Assembly: GCF_028736115.1 (NCBI RefSeq)
Contig: NZ_CP117877.1
Coordinates: forward strand, 3,472,001 to 3,536,000
Direction: 5' to 3'
Length of the DNA stretch: 64,000 nucleotides
Source of the DNA: Mucilaginibacter sp. KACC 22063
Lineage (GTDB): Bacteria > Bacteroidota > Bacteroidia > Sphingobacteriales > Sphingobacteriaceae
The notes under the pieces were generated by a model. The model did not search any database and was not told the DNA's origin. It worked only from the letters and a program-made list of their open reading frames with translations. Positions 34,271 through 43,558 of this stretch are shown in pieces. Each line of letters opens with the position of its first letter. Position 1 is the stretch's first letter. A program made the translations under genes and the position numbers.

Positions 34271-35968
34271 TTAATCATTCTTTTTTCTGATGAGTTCCCA
34301 CTCATCAAGCGAATTTGTAATACCAGTTATTACTGCATCGGCTAACAAGCCGCCAAGCACCACCTTTACCCCTACCCAAATCAGCGCCTTAGTCCACATG
34401 CCAAATTTCTTGATATTCATAATCAAAGCATCTGCCCGCCCGCGAAGCGGCTTTCTAAATACATCGATGTCCGCTTGTGTTATTGCCGGCCAGTTGCTGC
34501 CCGAACTGAACTTAAAATCAGGGAAAGTATAGTCCACATCATCAAAAACAGGAATAATCTGGATACTGCCATCCTTTTTAGAGCGATGTTTATCTATGTC
34601 AGCATTTGCGTAGCCGTTTTTAAATATTTCATTTTTCTCTAATGACCTTTCCGACAGCGTAAAATAGTCGCGCAAGAAGATCTTACAATTATATCTGCCC
34701 AGAAAATAATCATGCACCCGGAATTCTTTATTCAGAAAACCGCTAAAGCCGCCCAAAGCTCCGCAGGCTATAGCCTTTTCACCATGTACTTCTTCAACTA
34801 CACCATTCTTATCCGGCCTTAAACGGGCAGGATCAATCAGGTACTGCCCGGCACAATCATCATCCATCGCCTCAACAAGATGTATTGGTTTCGAGCGCAT
34901 CTGGCTGATCATGGCAGATAAGGTCAGCCCCATCACGTTTAATAATTTCTGTACGATGTTGATTGGTGCAGGCTTTACACTTGGAAACGGCGCCACCATT
35001 AAAACGGTTGATTTAAAGCGGCTGTAGCTTTGGTAGTCGCTTTTATTTGTCTGGCCTGTAATGGTGGTCAGCACATCACGTACACGGTCAAAAGGTTCAT
35101 TGTTAATCAGGCCGCCATCAACATTTAAAGTTGTATAATCGCCTGCAGGCACAGGATTTATAGAAAGGATGTCCTTTAACCAGGGATTATGGTTCACATC
35201 ATTACTGTCTCGCTTCACCACACGCGATTTTAATCCTACCGGGAAAGCCCCCGTAGCCATGGCTGCCTCTACAGCTATAGATGAGTTCAGGCCGTTTTTG
35301 AGGTCGAGCGGTATCCATCCGGGTGTAGGTGCTATGTTGCTTTTATCAGCTAATTCAAAGCAGGCATAATCATTATGCATCAGCATATAATACGGATGCC
35401 TTTCGTCAGGGCCATTGGCTTTGAAGTTAATATCGTAGCAGAAACCTTCCAGGTTACTAAGCGTAACAAATACCTTCAGCTTAGGATTAATGAACGGCGG
35501 CAAGTCTTTCCATGCAGGTTTACTGGGTTTTATTACACGCTGTGCAATTTTATCAATAAAATCAGAGTTGAGTGCTGACACTACATCGCCAGCACTTTCA
35601 ATGTCCGAATTCTCCAGCATCAGCGGAAACATATTCTTATCTACCAGGTCCACCCATGAGTGGTAAAGCACATTTTCAGGATGCTCGGCTAAAATTGCTC
35701 CCGGCGTTGGTTTATCCAAGGGTGTAAGTTGTTGTTGTAAAGCTGCAGAAGCGATAATACCGGTCATTCCTCCTGCCGAAGCGCCGCCTATTACCGGAAT
35801 TTCTACACGGTGTGTTGGTACCCCTGCTTCTCCCCGTCTTTTCTCCCATTCCTGAAGGGCTTCTAATAAATAATCTATAACTCCGGCAGTATATGCACCG
35901 GCTGATACCGCCCCTGCCATGCAAAGACCAATGTAAAAGGGTTGATCGGATTGTGTTGATTGATCCAT
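34271..35968 (-). CDS. Patatin-like phospholipase
   Basis: 565-residue predicted lipid acyl hydrolase. The N-terminal patatin block keeps the catalytic serine in GGASAGG (about residues 61-67) and the dyad Asp in NVDGGLINNEPF (about residue 280). The usual DGGGxRG oxyanion stretch is replaced by MAGAVSAGAYTAGV, a variant seen in a group of long bacterial patatins. A C-terminal extension of about 230 residues ends in a hydrophobic helix (LIWVGVKVVLGGLLADAVIT). No signal peptide. It forms a bicistron with the CHAP hydrolase gene. No CD-NTase or other anti-phage partner is adjacent, so a CBASS role is not supported. Confidence 0.88.
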   Translation of the reverse strand: MDQSTQSDQPFYIGLCMAGAVSAGAYTAGVIDYLLEALQEWEKRRGEAGVPTHRVEIPVIGGASAGGMTGIIASAALQQQLTPLDKPTPGAILAEHPENVLYHSWVDLVDKNMFPLMLENSDIESAGDVVSALNSDFIDKIAQRVIKPSKPAWKDLPPFINPKLKVFVTLSNLEGFCYDINFKANGPDERHPYYMLMHNDYACFELADKSNIAPTPGWIPLDLKNGLNSSIAVEAAMATGAFPVGLKSRVVKRDSNDVNHNPWLKDILSINPVPAGDYTTLNVDGGLINNEPFDRVRDVLTTITGQTNKSDYQSYSRFKSTVLMVAPFPSVKPAPINIVQKLLNVMGLTLSAMISQMRSKPIHLVEAMDDDCAGQYLIDPARLRPDKNGVVEEVHGEKAIACGALGGFSGFLNKEFRVHDYFLGRYNCKIFLRDYFTLSERSLEKNEIFKNGYANADIDKHRSKKDGSIQIIPVFDDVDYTFPDFKFSSGSNWPAITQADIDVFRKPLRGRADALIMNIKKFGMWTKALIWVGVKVVLGGLLADAVITGITNSLDEWELIRKKND

Positions 35969-36102
35969 AATAAGATAAGATTTTTAAGGTTAATTAATTA
36001 GCAAACGCTGCATATACATTGAATACAATTGATATATAGCGCATTGATATAAATTTATGTAATTATTGATAAATTACAGAGAGTAAAAAGGCGTTTAAAC
36101 AA

Positions 36103-36145
36103 AGGGTAATATTACCCTAACACAAAACAGACAGGCGTAAATTTG
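36103..36145 (+). promoter_or_regulatory. Perfect 16-bp palindrome and -7 element upstream of the [2Fe-2S] protein
   Basis: AGGGTAATATTACCCT (36103-36118) is fully self-complementary. It sits about 20 bp ahead of TAAATTTG (36138-36145), a match to the -7 motif, so it covers the -33 region. A dimeric repressor is the likely reader. The iron theme of the neighbours (ferredoxin-like, ferritin) suggests a metal or redox regulator. The rest of 35969-36156 is AT-rich without genes. Confidence 0.55.
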
Positions 36146-36156
36146 GTATTTAAAAA

Positions 36157-36417
36157 ATGAGTAAATTTACTGTACCCGAAAAAGTGCTTTACGTTTGCAC
36201 CGGAAGCAAATGCGGCAAAAGAGGCGGAAAGGAAATGTACAAACTGGCCAAGTCGTACATTAAGCATTTAAACCTGAAAGATACAATTGAGGTGGTAGAA
36301 ACAGAATGCACAGACCGCTGCAAGTTTGCACCCGTCTGTGCCATACAACCAAGCAATACCTGGCTAAAAGAATATCATCATAAAGAAGTTTTACAGCTGA
36401 TGGGGCTGATCGATTAA
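36157..36417 (+). CDS. Thioredoxin-like [2Fe-2S] ferredoxin-domain protein
   Basis: 86 residues. Four cysteines fit a thioredoxin-like [2Fe-2S] site: CTGSKC near residues 11-16 and TECTDRCKFAPVCAIQP near 47-63 (one Cys extra). The fold order matches the (2Fe-2S) ferredoxin domain also found as NuoE-like or Shethna-type subunits, but it is a free-standing protein here. The partner enzyme is unknown. The stop codon overlaps that of the convergent ferritin gene by 4 bp. Confidence 0.87.
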   Translation: MSKFTVPEKVLYVCTGSKCGKRGGKEMYKLAKSYIKHLNLKDTIEVVETECTDRCKFAPVCAIQPSNTWLKEYHHKEVLQLMGLID

Positions 36418-36944
36418 GCTTCGCTGTCGTATTTGATATCGCCAACGTGTTTGTCAATCTGCCACCTGCCGGTGCCTTCTTCGCCAATCACTTCAAATAA
36501 CTCTAATGCACGGCGTGCTTTATATTCTTCTTCGCGTTGCTCTTTCAGGAACCAGTTTAAGAATTCCATGGTAACAAAATCCTGCATACGAAGGCAGGTA
36601 CCATAAATATTATTAATTGATTGTGTTACGCTGATTTCCTGGTCAAGGGCATCTTCAAAAACTTCGCGGAATGCGTTATATTCTTGCTTTATACCGGTTA
36701 TTTCAGGTGATATGGCATTGCCACCCATATCAAGGATATATTTGAAAAATTTAAGCTGGTGTTCTCTCTCTTCTTCGGCTTGTTTAAAGAAATACGCTGA
36801 CGAATAGTCATAACCATTGCGGTTACACCATGATGCCATAGCTAAATATATGGCTGATGATTGAGCTTCTTTCTGTACTTGTTTATTTAAAAGCGCTTCA
36901 ATTTCGGTTGAAATTAAGCTTTTAATACGCATCAGATCTTTCAT
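36414..36944 (-). CDS. ftnA: Ferritin (bacterial non-heme type)
   Basis: 176-residue 24-mer iron store. Ferroxidase ligands are visible: Glu in EIEALLNKQV, then the EEEREHQLKF block (ExxH) on helix B and the Glu/Gln pair on helix C/D (ISVTQSINNIYG, LKEQREEEYKARR). Length is that of bacterial FtnA, and there is no heme Met pattern of bacterioferritin. Coded beside a [2Fe-2S] protein and a Cys-rich unknown, giving a small iron-related cluster. Confidence 0.94.
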   Translation of the reverse strand: MKDLMRIKSLISTEIEALLNKQVQKEAQSSAIYLAMASWCNRNGYDYSSAYFFKQAEEEREHQLKFFKYILDMGGNAISPEITGIKQEYNAFREVFEDALDQEISVTQSINNIYGTCLRMQDFVTMEFLNWFLKEQREEEYKARRALELFEVIGEEGTGRWQIDKHVGDIKYDSEA

Positions 36945-37043
36945 AATTGCAAAGTTTAAGGACGTAAACAGCTACATCATTACAATTATAATGCTAAAGT
37001 GTATTGATGGCATGAAAAAAAGCGTATATGAAATTAATCTAAA

Positions 37044-37406
37044 TCAGATATGGGCGGTGCCAAGGCGCTGACTGATGATGCTGTTAAGTTCCAACATGAC
37101 AAACGCACCTTCTAAAATTTCCTTTAATGCGATGATCTGCAACAGGCTAAGCACATAGCAATGGTCGCATGCACAGATGAAAATAATTTCCAGATCAGGG
37201 GTTTTGGTATTATCAAGCAGCAGTGCTTCAATGTCAATATTATAAACTGCTTTGCGAAGTTTTAACAGGTTACGATGATCAAAACGGGCTAATTTGCCTG
37301 CAAAATCTACATACCAGCAACGCTCGGTATCGCATTGATAAATAGCCCCATTTTTAGTGGTGAACACTTCTATAAATGATGGACTTTGCTTAACCAATAC
37401 TTGCAT
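37044..37406 (-). CDS. Conserved Cys-rich protein of unknown function (possibly DUF6686-like)
   Basis: 120 residues with two Cys pairs: YQCDTERCWYVDFAG (CxxxxC, residues 24-30) and FICACDHCYVLS (CxCxxC, about residues 77-82). The halves look like two copies of a beta-hairpin plus helix (FDHRNLLKLRKAVY; LLQIIALKEILEGAF), a layout resembling DUF6686 proteins of this phylum. That link is from memory only. Cys spacing could hold zinc or iron. It lies 99 bp upstream of ferritin on the same strand but with its own start region, so joint expression is possible. Confidence 0.7.
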   Translation of the reverse strand: MQVLVKQSPSFIEVFTTKNGAIYQCDTERCWYVDFAGKLARFDHRNLLKLRKAVYNIDIEALLLDNTKTPDLEIIFICACDHCYVLSLLQIIALKEILEGAFVMLELNSIISQRLGTAHI

Positions 37407-37462
37407 AACTAATGCAAAAGTTGGAATTATTTATAATTAATCCAAATAAGAAGTACGATTTT

Positions 37463-37499
37463 TTTAAATAAAAAATCCCGGCTGCAATAAAACCGGGAT
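37463..37499 (-). terminator. Terminator at the end of the pentose-phosphate operon
   Basis: On the minus strand ATCCCGG (37499-37493) pairs with CCGGGAT (37481-37475), followed by TTTTTATTTAAAAA. It lies 20 bp after the pgi stop codon. Confidence 0.82.
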
Positions 37500-37519
37500 C
37501 AATAATATGTTATAGAATA

Positions 37520-39175
37520 TTATTCGCTTCTTAGGGCTTTGTACTTATTAATAAGTCCGTTGGTAGAAGCATCGTGCGAAGTAACATCTTCATCACCTTT
37601 CAGCTCTGGTAAAATACTGCTGGCTAATTGTTTACCCAGCTCTACTCCCCATTGGTCAAAAGTAAATATGTTCCAGATTACCCCTTGTACAAATATTTTA
37701 TGCTCGTATAAGGAAATCAGGCGGCCTAATGAACCCGGGGTGATCTTTTTAACTAAAAACGAGTTTGTAGGCTTGTTACCTGCAAATGTTTTAAATGGTG
37801 TTAAGTATGCGATCTCTTCTTCTGATTTATTTTGTTTTCGCAATTCTTCCTGCACTACTTCCGGCGATTTACCATTCATCAAGGCTTCGGTTTGTGCAAA
37901 AAAGTTAGAGATCAATTTTTGATGATGATCGCCAACCGGGTTATGTGATTGCGCAGGTGCAATAAAATCGCATGGGATTAAGATAGTTCCCTGGTGAATT
38001 AATTGATAAAAGGCATGCTGCCCGTTGGTGCCTGGCTCTCCCCAAATGATAGGGCCTGTAGCGTAATCAACAGGTTTACCTGTACGGTCTATACTCTTAC
38101 CATTACTTTCCATATTTCCTTGTTGGAAATACGCTGAAAAACGGTGCAGGTATTGGTCGTAAGGTAAAATAGCTTCTGTCTGTGAACCAAAGAAATTGAT
38201 ATACCAAAGGCTGATCAGCGCTAATAAAACCGGGATGTTTTTTGAAAGCTCAGTTTCTTTAAAATGCGTATCAGTTTCGTAAGCACCTTTCAGCAACTTT
38301 TCAAAGTTATCATATCCAATTGTTAAAGCTATTGAAAGGCCAATAGCGCTCCACAAAGAATAACGGCCACCAACCCAATCCCAAAACTCGAACATGTTGG
38401 CTTCGTCGATACCAAATTTTGTTACCGCCTCTGCATTGGTAGACAATGCCACAAAGTGCTTGGCAACAGCACTTTCATCATTCGCTGATTTCAGTAACCA
38501 ATCTTTAGCCGTTTGGGCATTGGTCATGGTTTCCTGCGTGGTAAATGTTTTAGAAGCGATCAGGAATAATGTTTCTTCCGGATCAACCTTTTTTAGCGTT
38601 TCAACGATGTGGGTAGCATCAACGTTTGAAACAAAGTAAGCTTGGATACCCTCAACCCAGTAAGGACGCAATGCTTCGGTAACCATTAAAGGCCCTAAAT
38701 CACTACCTCCTATACCAATGTTAACAATAGATTTGATCTTTTTGCCGGTGTAGCCTTTCCATTCGCCGCTATGCACTTTTTCGCACAGCGCTTTCATTTG
38801 CTGCTGTACACGCTGCACATCAGGCATTACATCTTTACCTTCCGAATAAACCGGCTGGCCAGAGAAGTTACGTAAAGCGGTATGCAATACCGAACGTTTT
38901 TCTGTACGATTAATAACCTCGCCGCTAAACATGGCGTTAATGGCATCGGTCAATTTACTTTCTTCAGCAAGTTGTAACAGCGTTTTTAAGTTTTCGTCGG
39001 TAACCAGGTTTTTTGACAGGTCGACGAAAATATCATTCAGCGTGAATGAATACTTACCGAAACGTTCTGCATCCTGTTTAAACAGGTCTTTTATCGTAGT
39101 TGCCTTAGCCGCTTCAGCCTGTTGGGCTAATTGCTTCCAGGCTCCAGTAGTAGTTGGATTTATTGTAGGGAACAT
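37520..39175 (-). CDS. pgi: Glucose-6-phosphate isomerase
   Basis: Interconverts glucose-6-phosphate and fructose-6-phosphate in the cytoplasm, linking glycolysis and the oxidative pentose route. 551 residues, the long (E. coli-like) form. Signatures: [46 protein letters not shown] and [12 protein letters not shown]. The catalytic Glu and His fall in [18 protein letters not shown]. Last gene of the operon, 11 bp after pgl, and closed by a terminator. Confidence 0.97.
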   Translation of the reverse strand: MFPTINPTTTGAWKQLAQQAEAAKATTIKDLFKQDAERFGKYSFTLNDIFVDLSKNLVTDENLKTLLQLAEESKLTDAINAMFSGEVINRTEKRSVLHTALRNFSGQPVYSEGKDVMPDVQRVQQQMKALCEKVHSGEWKGYTGKKIKSIVNIGIGGSDLGPLMVTEALRPYWVEGIQAYFVSNVDATHIVETLKKVDPEETLFLIASKTFTTQETMTNAQTAKDWLLKSANDESAVAKHFVALSTNAEAVTKFGIDEANMFEFWDWVGGRYSLWSAIGLSIALTIGYDNFEKLLKGAYETDTHFKETELSKNIPVLLALISLWYINFFGSQTEAILPYDQYLHRFSAYFQQGNMESNGKSIDRTGKPVDYATGPIIWGEPGTNGQHAFYQLIHQGTILIPCDFIAPAQSHNPVGDHHQKLISNFFAQTEALMNGKSPEVVQEELRKQNKSEEEIAYLTPFKTFAGNKPTNSFLVKKITPGSLGRLISLYEHKIFVQGVIWNIFTFDQWGVELGKQLASSILPELKGDEDVTSHDASTNGLINKYKALRSE

Positions 39176-39186
39176 CGTTTGTACGA

Positions 39187-39921
39187 TTAATCTTGTGATT
39201 TATCATTTAATTTTTCGGTTGCTGCTTCATCAACAAACCATAATATTTCGCCGTTTTTTGGCGCCAAAACCTGCGATGGGTAAAGATGCGGGTTGCGCTC
39301 GCCTTCCAAAACTTCGTGCAAAGCATTCGCTTTTTTAGTGCCGAATACCAGCATCACAATTTTACGGGCATCGTTTAAAACAGGCTCTGTTAAGGTAATG
39401 CGGTACATATCCTGCGGAGCAAGCCAGTAAACATCAACCCACTTATCCTTCTCATCTATAACTGGCTGTCCCGGAAATAATGAAGCTGTGTGGCCGTCAT
39501 CCCCCATACCTAAAAAGATCAGGTCGAAACGCGGGTCGTCACCCAAATTTTCTTTCAGGAACGACTCGTATTTTGCTGCATATTCTTTTGGCTGGTAACC
39601 GTCTGCCCACATCACAAAGATGTTTTCTTTTGGTATAGGCACATGGTTCAACAAGGTTTCAAAAGCCATTTTAGCATTGCTCTTGTCATCATCAAGCGGT
39701 ACCCAACGTTCGTCGCCCCAAAATACAAACACTTTACTCCAATCTACCTGGCTAGCATATGGCTCCTCTGTAAGCAGGCGGTGCATTTTCTCGGGTGATG
39801 AACCACCTGTAAGCGCTACCGTAAACTTTCCGTGGCGGCTGATGGCTTCTGCTGCCGACTGCACAAATAACTGTGCAGCGGCAACACTTAATTCGTCGGC
39901 ATCTTTAAATATCTTCAGCAT
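39187..39921 (-). CDS. pgl: 6-phosphogluconolactonase
   Basis: Hydrolyses 6-phosphogluconolactone to 6-phosphogluconate. 244 residues of the DevB/SOL family: [53 protein letters not shown] and the later ALHEVLEGE. Placed 7 bp after zwf, as the enzyme that uses its product. The upstream start is clean and the length is usual. Confidence 0.95.
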   Translation of the reverse strand: MLKIFKDADELSVAAAQLFVQSAAEAISRHGKFTVALTGGSSPEKMHRLLTEEPYASQVDWSKVFVFWGDERWVPLDDDKSNAKMAFETLLNHVPIPKENIFVMWADGYQPKEYAAKYESFLKENLGDDPRFDLIFLGMGDDGHTASLFPGQPVIDEKDKWVDVYWLAPQDMYRITLTEPVLNDARKIVMLVFGTKKANALHEVLEGERNPHLYPSQVLAPKNGEILWFVDEAATEKLNDKSQD

Positions 39922-39928
39922 AACCGAT

Positions 39929-41443
39929 TTATTTATTATCGATACTGTGTGAATTTAAGGCCCAAACGTGCCCCTGACGTGCAATCAGCGCTTCAGCGCC
40001 TTCCGGGCCCCAGGTACCTGCGGCATAATTAGGGAAGTCAATAGAATCGCGTGAAGTCCAGGCATCCAATATCGGGGTAATCACATCCCATGCCTCTTCA
40101 ACCTGGTCTGAACGCATGAACAAGGTAGCATCACCACGCATAGCATCCAGCAGTAAAGTTTCGTAAGCTTCTGGCGTTTGGGTTGAACAGGTATCATAAT
40201 CAAAGATCATGTCTGCCTGGTTTAAATCCATTTCAAGGCCGGGACGTTTGGTCATGAACCTTAACCTGATATCCATTTGCGGCTGGATATTGATGGTTAA
40301 GCGGTTGGGCATCAGGTTATCCGTTTTGGTACGCGGGAATGTTGAATGCGGTACCGGGCGGAATTGAATGGTTATAGATGATGTTTTCTCCTGCATACGT
40401 TTTCCGGTACGCACATAGAAAGGTACATCTTGCCAGCGCCAGTTATCGATATAGAATTTAATAGCAGCAAAAGTTTCTGTGTTTGAAGTTTTGCTTACCT
40501 TATCTTCTTCGCGGTAACCCGGCACTTTTTTGCCTTGCATCCATCCGGCGCCATATTGGCCGCGGATAGCATTTTGATGCACATCTTCTGGTTTTAAACG
40601 GCGTACAGCGCGTAAAACATCAACCTTGCGGTTACGGATCTCTTCAGCATCAAATGATACCGGGGCTTCCATCGCAATCATACACATAATTTGCAGCAGG
40701 TGGTTCTGGATCATATCGCGTAAAGCGCCTGCGCCTTCGTAATAATCGCCACGGTCTTCTACGCCTACCTGCTCGGCAACGGTGATCTGTACACTATCAA
40801 TGTAATTACGGTTCCAAAGTGGCTCAAACAATGCATTTGCAAATCTGAAAGCCAGGATGTTTTGTACCGTTTCTTTACCCAAATAATGGTCGATACGGTA
40901 AATCTGTCTTTCGTCGAAAGTGCGGGTTAAAACATTGTTCAGTTCAATAGCCGAAGCCTTATCATGGCCAAAAGGTTTTTCAACTACGATACGGTCAGCC
41001 TGAACGTCGCTGGTTAAATCGTGCTTGTGCAGGCTAAGCGTAGCTTTTTCAATAAACTGCGGAGCGACAGATAGGTAAAACAGACGATTGCTGCGTGTAC
41101 CAAACTTGGTATCAAATCCTTTGATTACGCCTGCAATTTTATCGTACGAAGCTTCTTCGTTAATATTTGACTGGCAGTAAACTATTGATTCTTTAAATTT
41201 TTTCCATTTTTCAGCATCAGGTTTGCCGGTTCTTGAAAATTCAGCAACGCCCTCTTCGAGCCTTTTACGGTATTGTTCATCATTAAACTCAGAACGTCCA
41301 AGCCCTATGATGGCAAAATCTTCGGGCATAAAGCCTTCCAGATAAAGATTATAAAAAGCCGGAATCAGCTTTCTTTTGGCCAGGTCGCCGGTACCACCGA
41401 AAATAACAATTACTTCGGGGGTGTTTTTTTTACCTGTTTTCAT
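39929..41443 (-). CDS. zwf: Glucose-6-phosphate 1-dehydrogenase
   Basis: Oxidises glucose-6-phosphate to 6-phosphogluconolactone with NADP, the first and controlling step of the oxidative branch. 504 residues. The nucleotide-binding start [17 protein letters not shown] and the active-site signature [13 protein letters not shown] are present, with the catalytic His. The Lys ligand of the substrate lies in [13 protein letters not shown]. Spacing to pgl is 7 bp and to gnd 34 bp. Confidence 0.97.
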   Translation of the reverse strand: MKTGKKNTPEVIVIFGGTGDLAKRKLIPAFYNLYLEGFMPEDFAIIGLGRSEFNDEQYRKRLEEGVAEFSRTGKPDAEKWKKFKESIVYCQSNINEEASYDKIAGVIKGFDTKFGTRSNRLFYLSVAPQFIEKATLSLHKHDLTSDVQADRIVVEKPFGHDKASAIELNNVLTRTFDERQIYRIDHYLGKETVQNILAFRFANALFEPLWNRNYIDSVQITVAEQVGVEDRGDYYEGAGALRDMIQNHLLQIMCMIAMEAPVSFDAEEIRNRKVDVLRAVRRLKPEDVHQNAIRGQYGAGWMQGKKVPGYREEDKVSKTSNTETFAAIKFYIDNWRWQDVPFYVRTGKRMQEKTSSITIQFRPVPHSTFPRTKTDNLMPNRLTINIQPQMDIRLRFMTKRPGLEMDLNQADMIFDYDTCSTQTPEAYETLLLDAMRGDATLFMRSDQVEEAWDVITPILDAWTSRDSIDFPNYAAGTWGPEGAEALIARQGHVWALNSHSIDNK

Positions 41444-41477
41444 TTATTATCTATTTAAGGTTGAATCGTATCTGCAA

Positions 41478-42887
41478 TTAATCCCAGTTGGTATGGAAGG
41501 TACCTTGTTTATCGGTACGTTCATAAGTATGCGCACCAAAGTAATCGCGCTGGCTCTGCACCAGGTTAGTTGGCAGCCTTTCGCTTCTATAAGCATCAAA
41601 ATAACCCAATGCCGCAGAGATTGCCGGTACCGGGATACCTTTATCAATAGCTGTTTTAACAAAGGTGCGAATGCTCTGTACCCTGTCGGTCATCAGTTTG
41701 CCAATCTCTTCGTCCAGCAACAGGTTAGGTAGCTCTGCATTGCGTTCAAATGCTTTGCGGAAATCCTCAAGCACTGCCGCACGGATGATACAGCCACCTC
41801 TCCAGATCTTAGCCACCTGCTCCAGATTCAAGCCATAGTTATACTCTTTTGAAGCAAGTGTAAGCTGCGATAAGCCTTGTGCGTAGGTAGCAATCATGGC
41901 AAAGAACAGTGCATGTTTTGCAGCTTCGAATAGGCTGTCATCAGCACCTGAAGCAGATGGAGTGTTTAAGCTTGCATAATGTTTTGAAGCTTCAACACGC
42001 TCTTCTTTATATTTTGAAAGATCACGCATTACAACGGCCGCATCAATCACCGGGATAGGTGCCTGCAGGTCCATTGCATTTTGCGAAGTCCATTTACCTG
42101 TACCTTTTGCTTTAGCCTGGTCTGAGATCAGGTTTACTAAGCGCTCGCCTGTTTCATCATCGATTTTGTTAAGTACGATACCAGTAATTTCAACCAGGAA
42201 TGATTGAAGCTCGCTTTGGTTCCATTCGGTAAACAATTGCTGCAACTTTTCATCGCTAACGCCGAAACCACGTTTTAGCAAATCATAAACTTCTGAAATC
42301 ATTTGCATAATGCCATACTCAATACCATTATGCACCATTTTTACATAGTTACCTGCCGAACCACTACCTAAGTATTCAACGCATGGTTCGCCATTTACTT
42401 TTGCTGCAACAGCTTCAAATATAGGGCGAAGGCGCTCATAAGCATCTTTATTACCACCCGGCATCATGCTCGGGCCGAAACGCGCACCTTTCTCGCCACC
42501 TGAAATACCCATACCAAAAAAGTGGATACCTTGTGCATCCAGCTCTTCAATACGGCGGTTAGTATCAGGGAAATAAGAGTTACCACCATCAATAATGATA
42601 TCGCCTTTTTCAAGGAATGGCAGTAAGCTATGTATAGCCGAGTCAACCGGTTTGCCCGCAGGTACCAGCAGCATAATTGCTCTCGGTTTTTTAATTAATC
42701 CAACAAATTCTTCAGCAGATGTAGTAGATTTTACTTTATGCGTTTCATCGGCTTCTTTTTCAAGCGCCTGTGCTTTTTGCTCGTCCAGATCAAGACCGGC
42801 AACAGCAAAATGATGATCAGCCATATTCAGCAGCAGGTTGCGGCCCATTACGCCAAGCCCTACAATGCCAAAATCATATTGTTCCAT
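41478..42887 (-). CDS. gnd: 6-phosphogluconate dehydrogenase, decarboxylating
   Basis: Converts 6-phosphogluconate to ribulose-5-phosphate with NADP reduction. 469 residues with the Rossmann start GIVGLGVMGRNLLLNMADH, IIDGGNSYFPDTNRR, and the substrate signature GISGGEKGARFGPSMMPGG. The catalytic Lys falls in KMVHNGIEYG. The C-terminal tail (ERTDKQGTFHTNWD) reaches into the neighbour subunit. It stands 38 bp after the HAD gene and 34 bp before zwf. Confidence 0.97.
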   Translation of the reverse strand: MEQYDFGIVGLGVMGRNLLLNMADHHFAVAGLDLDEQKAQALEKEADETHKVKSTTSAEEFVGLIKKPRAIMLLVPAGKPVDSAIHSLLPFLEKGDIIIDGGNSYFPDTNRRIEELDAQGIHFFGMGISGGEKGARFGPSMMPGGNKDAYERLRPIFEAVAAKVNGEPCVEYLGSGSAGNYVKMVHNGIEYGIMQMISEVYDLLKRGFGVSDEKLQQLFTEWNQSELQSFLVEITGIVLNKIDDETGERLVNLISDQAKAKGTGKWTSQNAMDLQAPIPVIDAAVVMRDLSKYKEERVEASKHYASLNTPSASGADDSLFEAAKHALFFAMIATYAQGLSQLTLASKEYNYGLNLEQVAKIWRGGCIIRAAVLEDFRKAFERNAELPNLLLDEEIGKLMTDRVQSIRTFVKTAIDKGIPVPAISAALGYFDAYRSERLPTNLVQSQRDYFGAHTYERTDKQGTFHTNWD

Positions 42888-42925
42888 AAACTTTAAATGT
42901 TATTAGGTTTTAAGTATTCTCTTTA

Positions 42926-43558
42926 TTATTCGGTTAAGCCATAACGCTTTAAGCCTTCGCGCGTGGTGGCTATATCCTTATGGCAAATGCCATTGATGCC
43001 CAGCACCTGCGCTGCCTCAATAAACACCTGGCGATCGTCCAGGTAAACTACCTCTTTTGGCGTTACCTGTGCAAGGTCAAGTGCAAGCTCGTACATTTCC
43101 TTATCCGGTTTACGAACCTTAATAAAGCTCGAAGATGCAAATATGTCAATGAACTCTTTCAGCTTAAATTGATGTATGCGGTATTCGTTCAGCTCGCGAC
43201 CTTCGTTGTTTACTGCCACAACCTGCAGGTTGTATTTACGCTTGATGTTTTTAACCATCTCGATCATGTCAGGAAAAGGCTTCGATGTTTGGTACATGAA
43301 ATCAATAAACTCCTGCTGAGTGAACGGCCTCTCCTGGTAAAAAACCAACAGGTCCAGGTAGTTTTTCATGGTAGTGCGGCCAGCCTCGTATGAATCGAAG
43401 ATCACACGGTGGCGTTCGTTCATTTCATCAAGGTTAAGTCCAAACTTTTCGGCAGCTTCTTTACGCGCATTACGGTCCCAGCCGTTGGTAAGAAAGACGC
43501 CACCCAGATCAATAAATAAAGCTTTGATCGGGGTGCCGTCATATCCCGGGTCTATCAT
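42926..43558 (-). CDS. HAD-superfamily IA phosphatase inside the pentose-phosphate operon
   Basis: 210 residues. The nucleophile motif ALFIDLGGVFLTNGW (about residues 9-23) is followed by a C1-type helical cap (residues 25-95), motif II VVAVNNEGREL, Lys in KVRKPDKEMYE and motif IV VVYLDDRQVF. The start overlaps the end of tal by 4 bp (ATGA type), so it is translationally coupled. The context suggests a housekeeping phosphatase for a side product such as 4-phosphoerythronate, which is known to poison 6-phosphogluconate dehydrogenase. That substrate is a guess. It resembles the HAD protein at 13144-13779 only at family level. Confidence 0.88.
   Translation of the reverse strand: MIDPGYDGTPIKALFIDLGGVFLTNGWDRNARKEAAEKFGLNLDEMNERHRVIFDSYEAGRTTMKNYLDLLVFYQERPFTQQEFIDFMYQTSKPFPDMIEMVKNIKRKYNLQVVAVNNEGRELNEYRIHQFKLKEFIDIFASSSFIKVRKPDKEMYELALDLAQVTPKEVVYLDDRQVFIEAAQVLGINGICHKDIATTREGLKRYGLTE

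Noticed and set aside
34271-35968. Patatin as a CapV-type CBASS effector
   Set aside because: No CD-NTase, Cap2/Cap3 or other CBASS gene lies beside it. The neighbour is a CHAP hydrolase and the protein is much longer than typical CapV.
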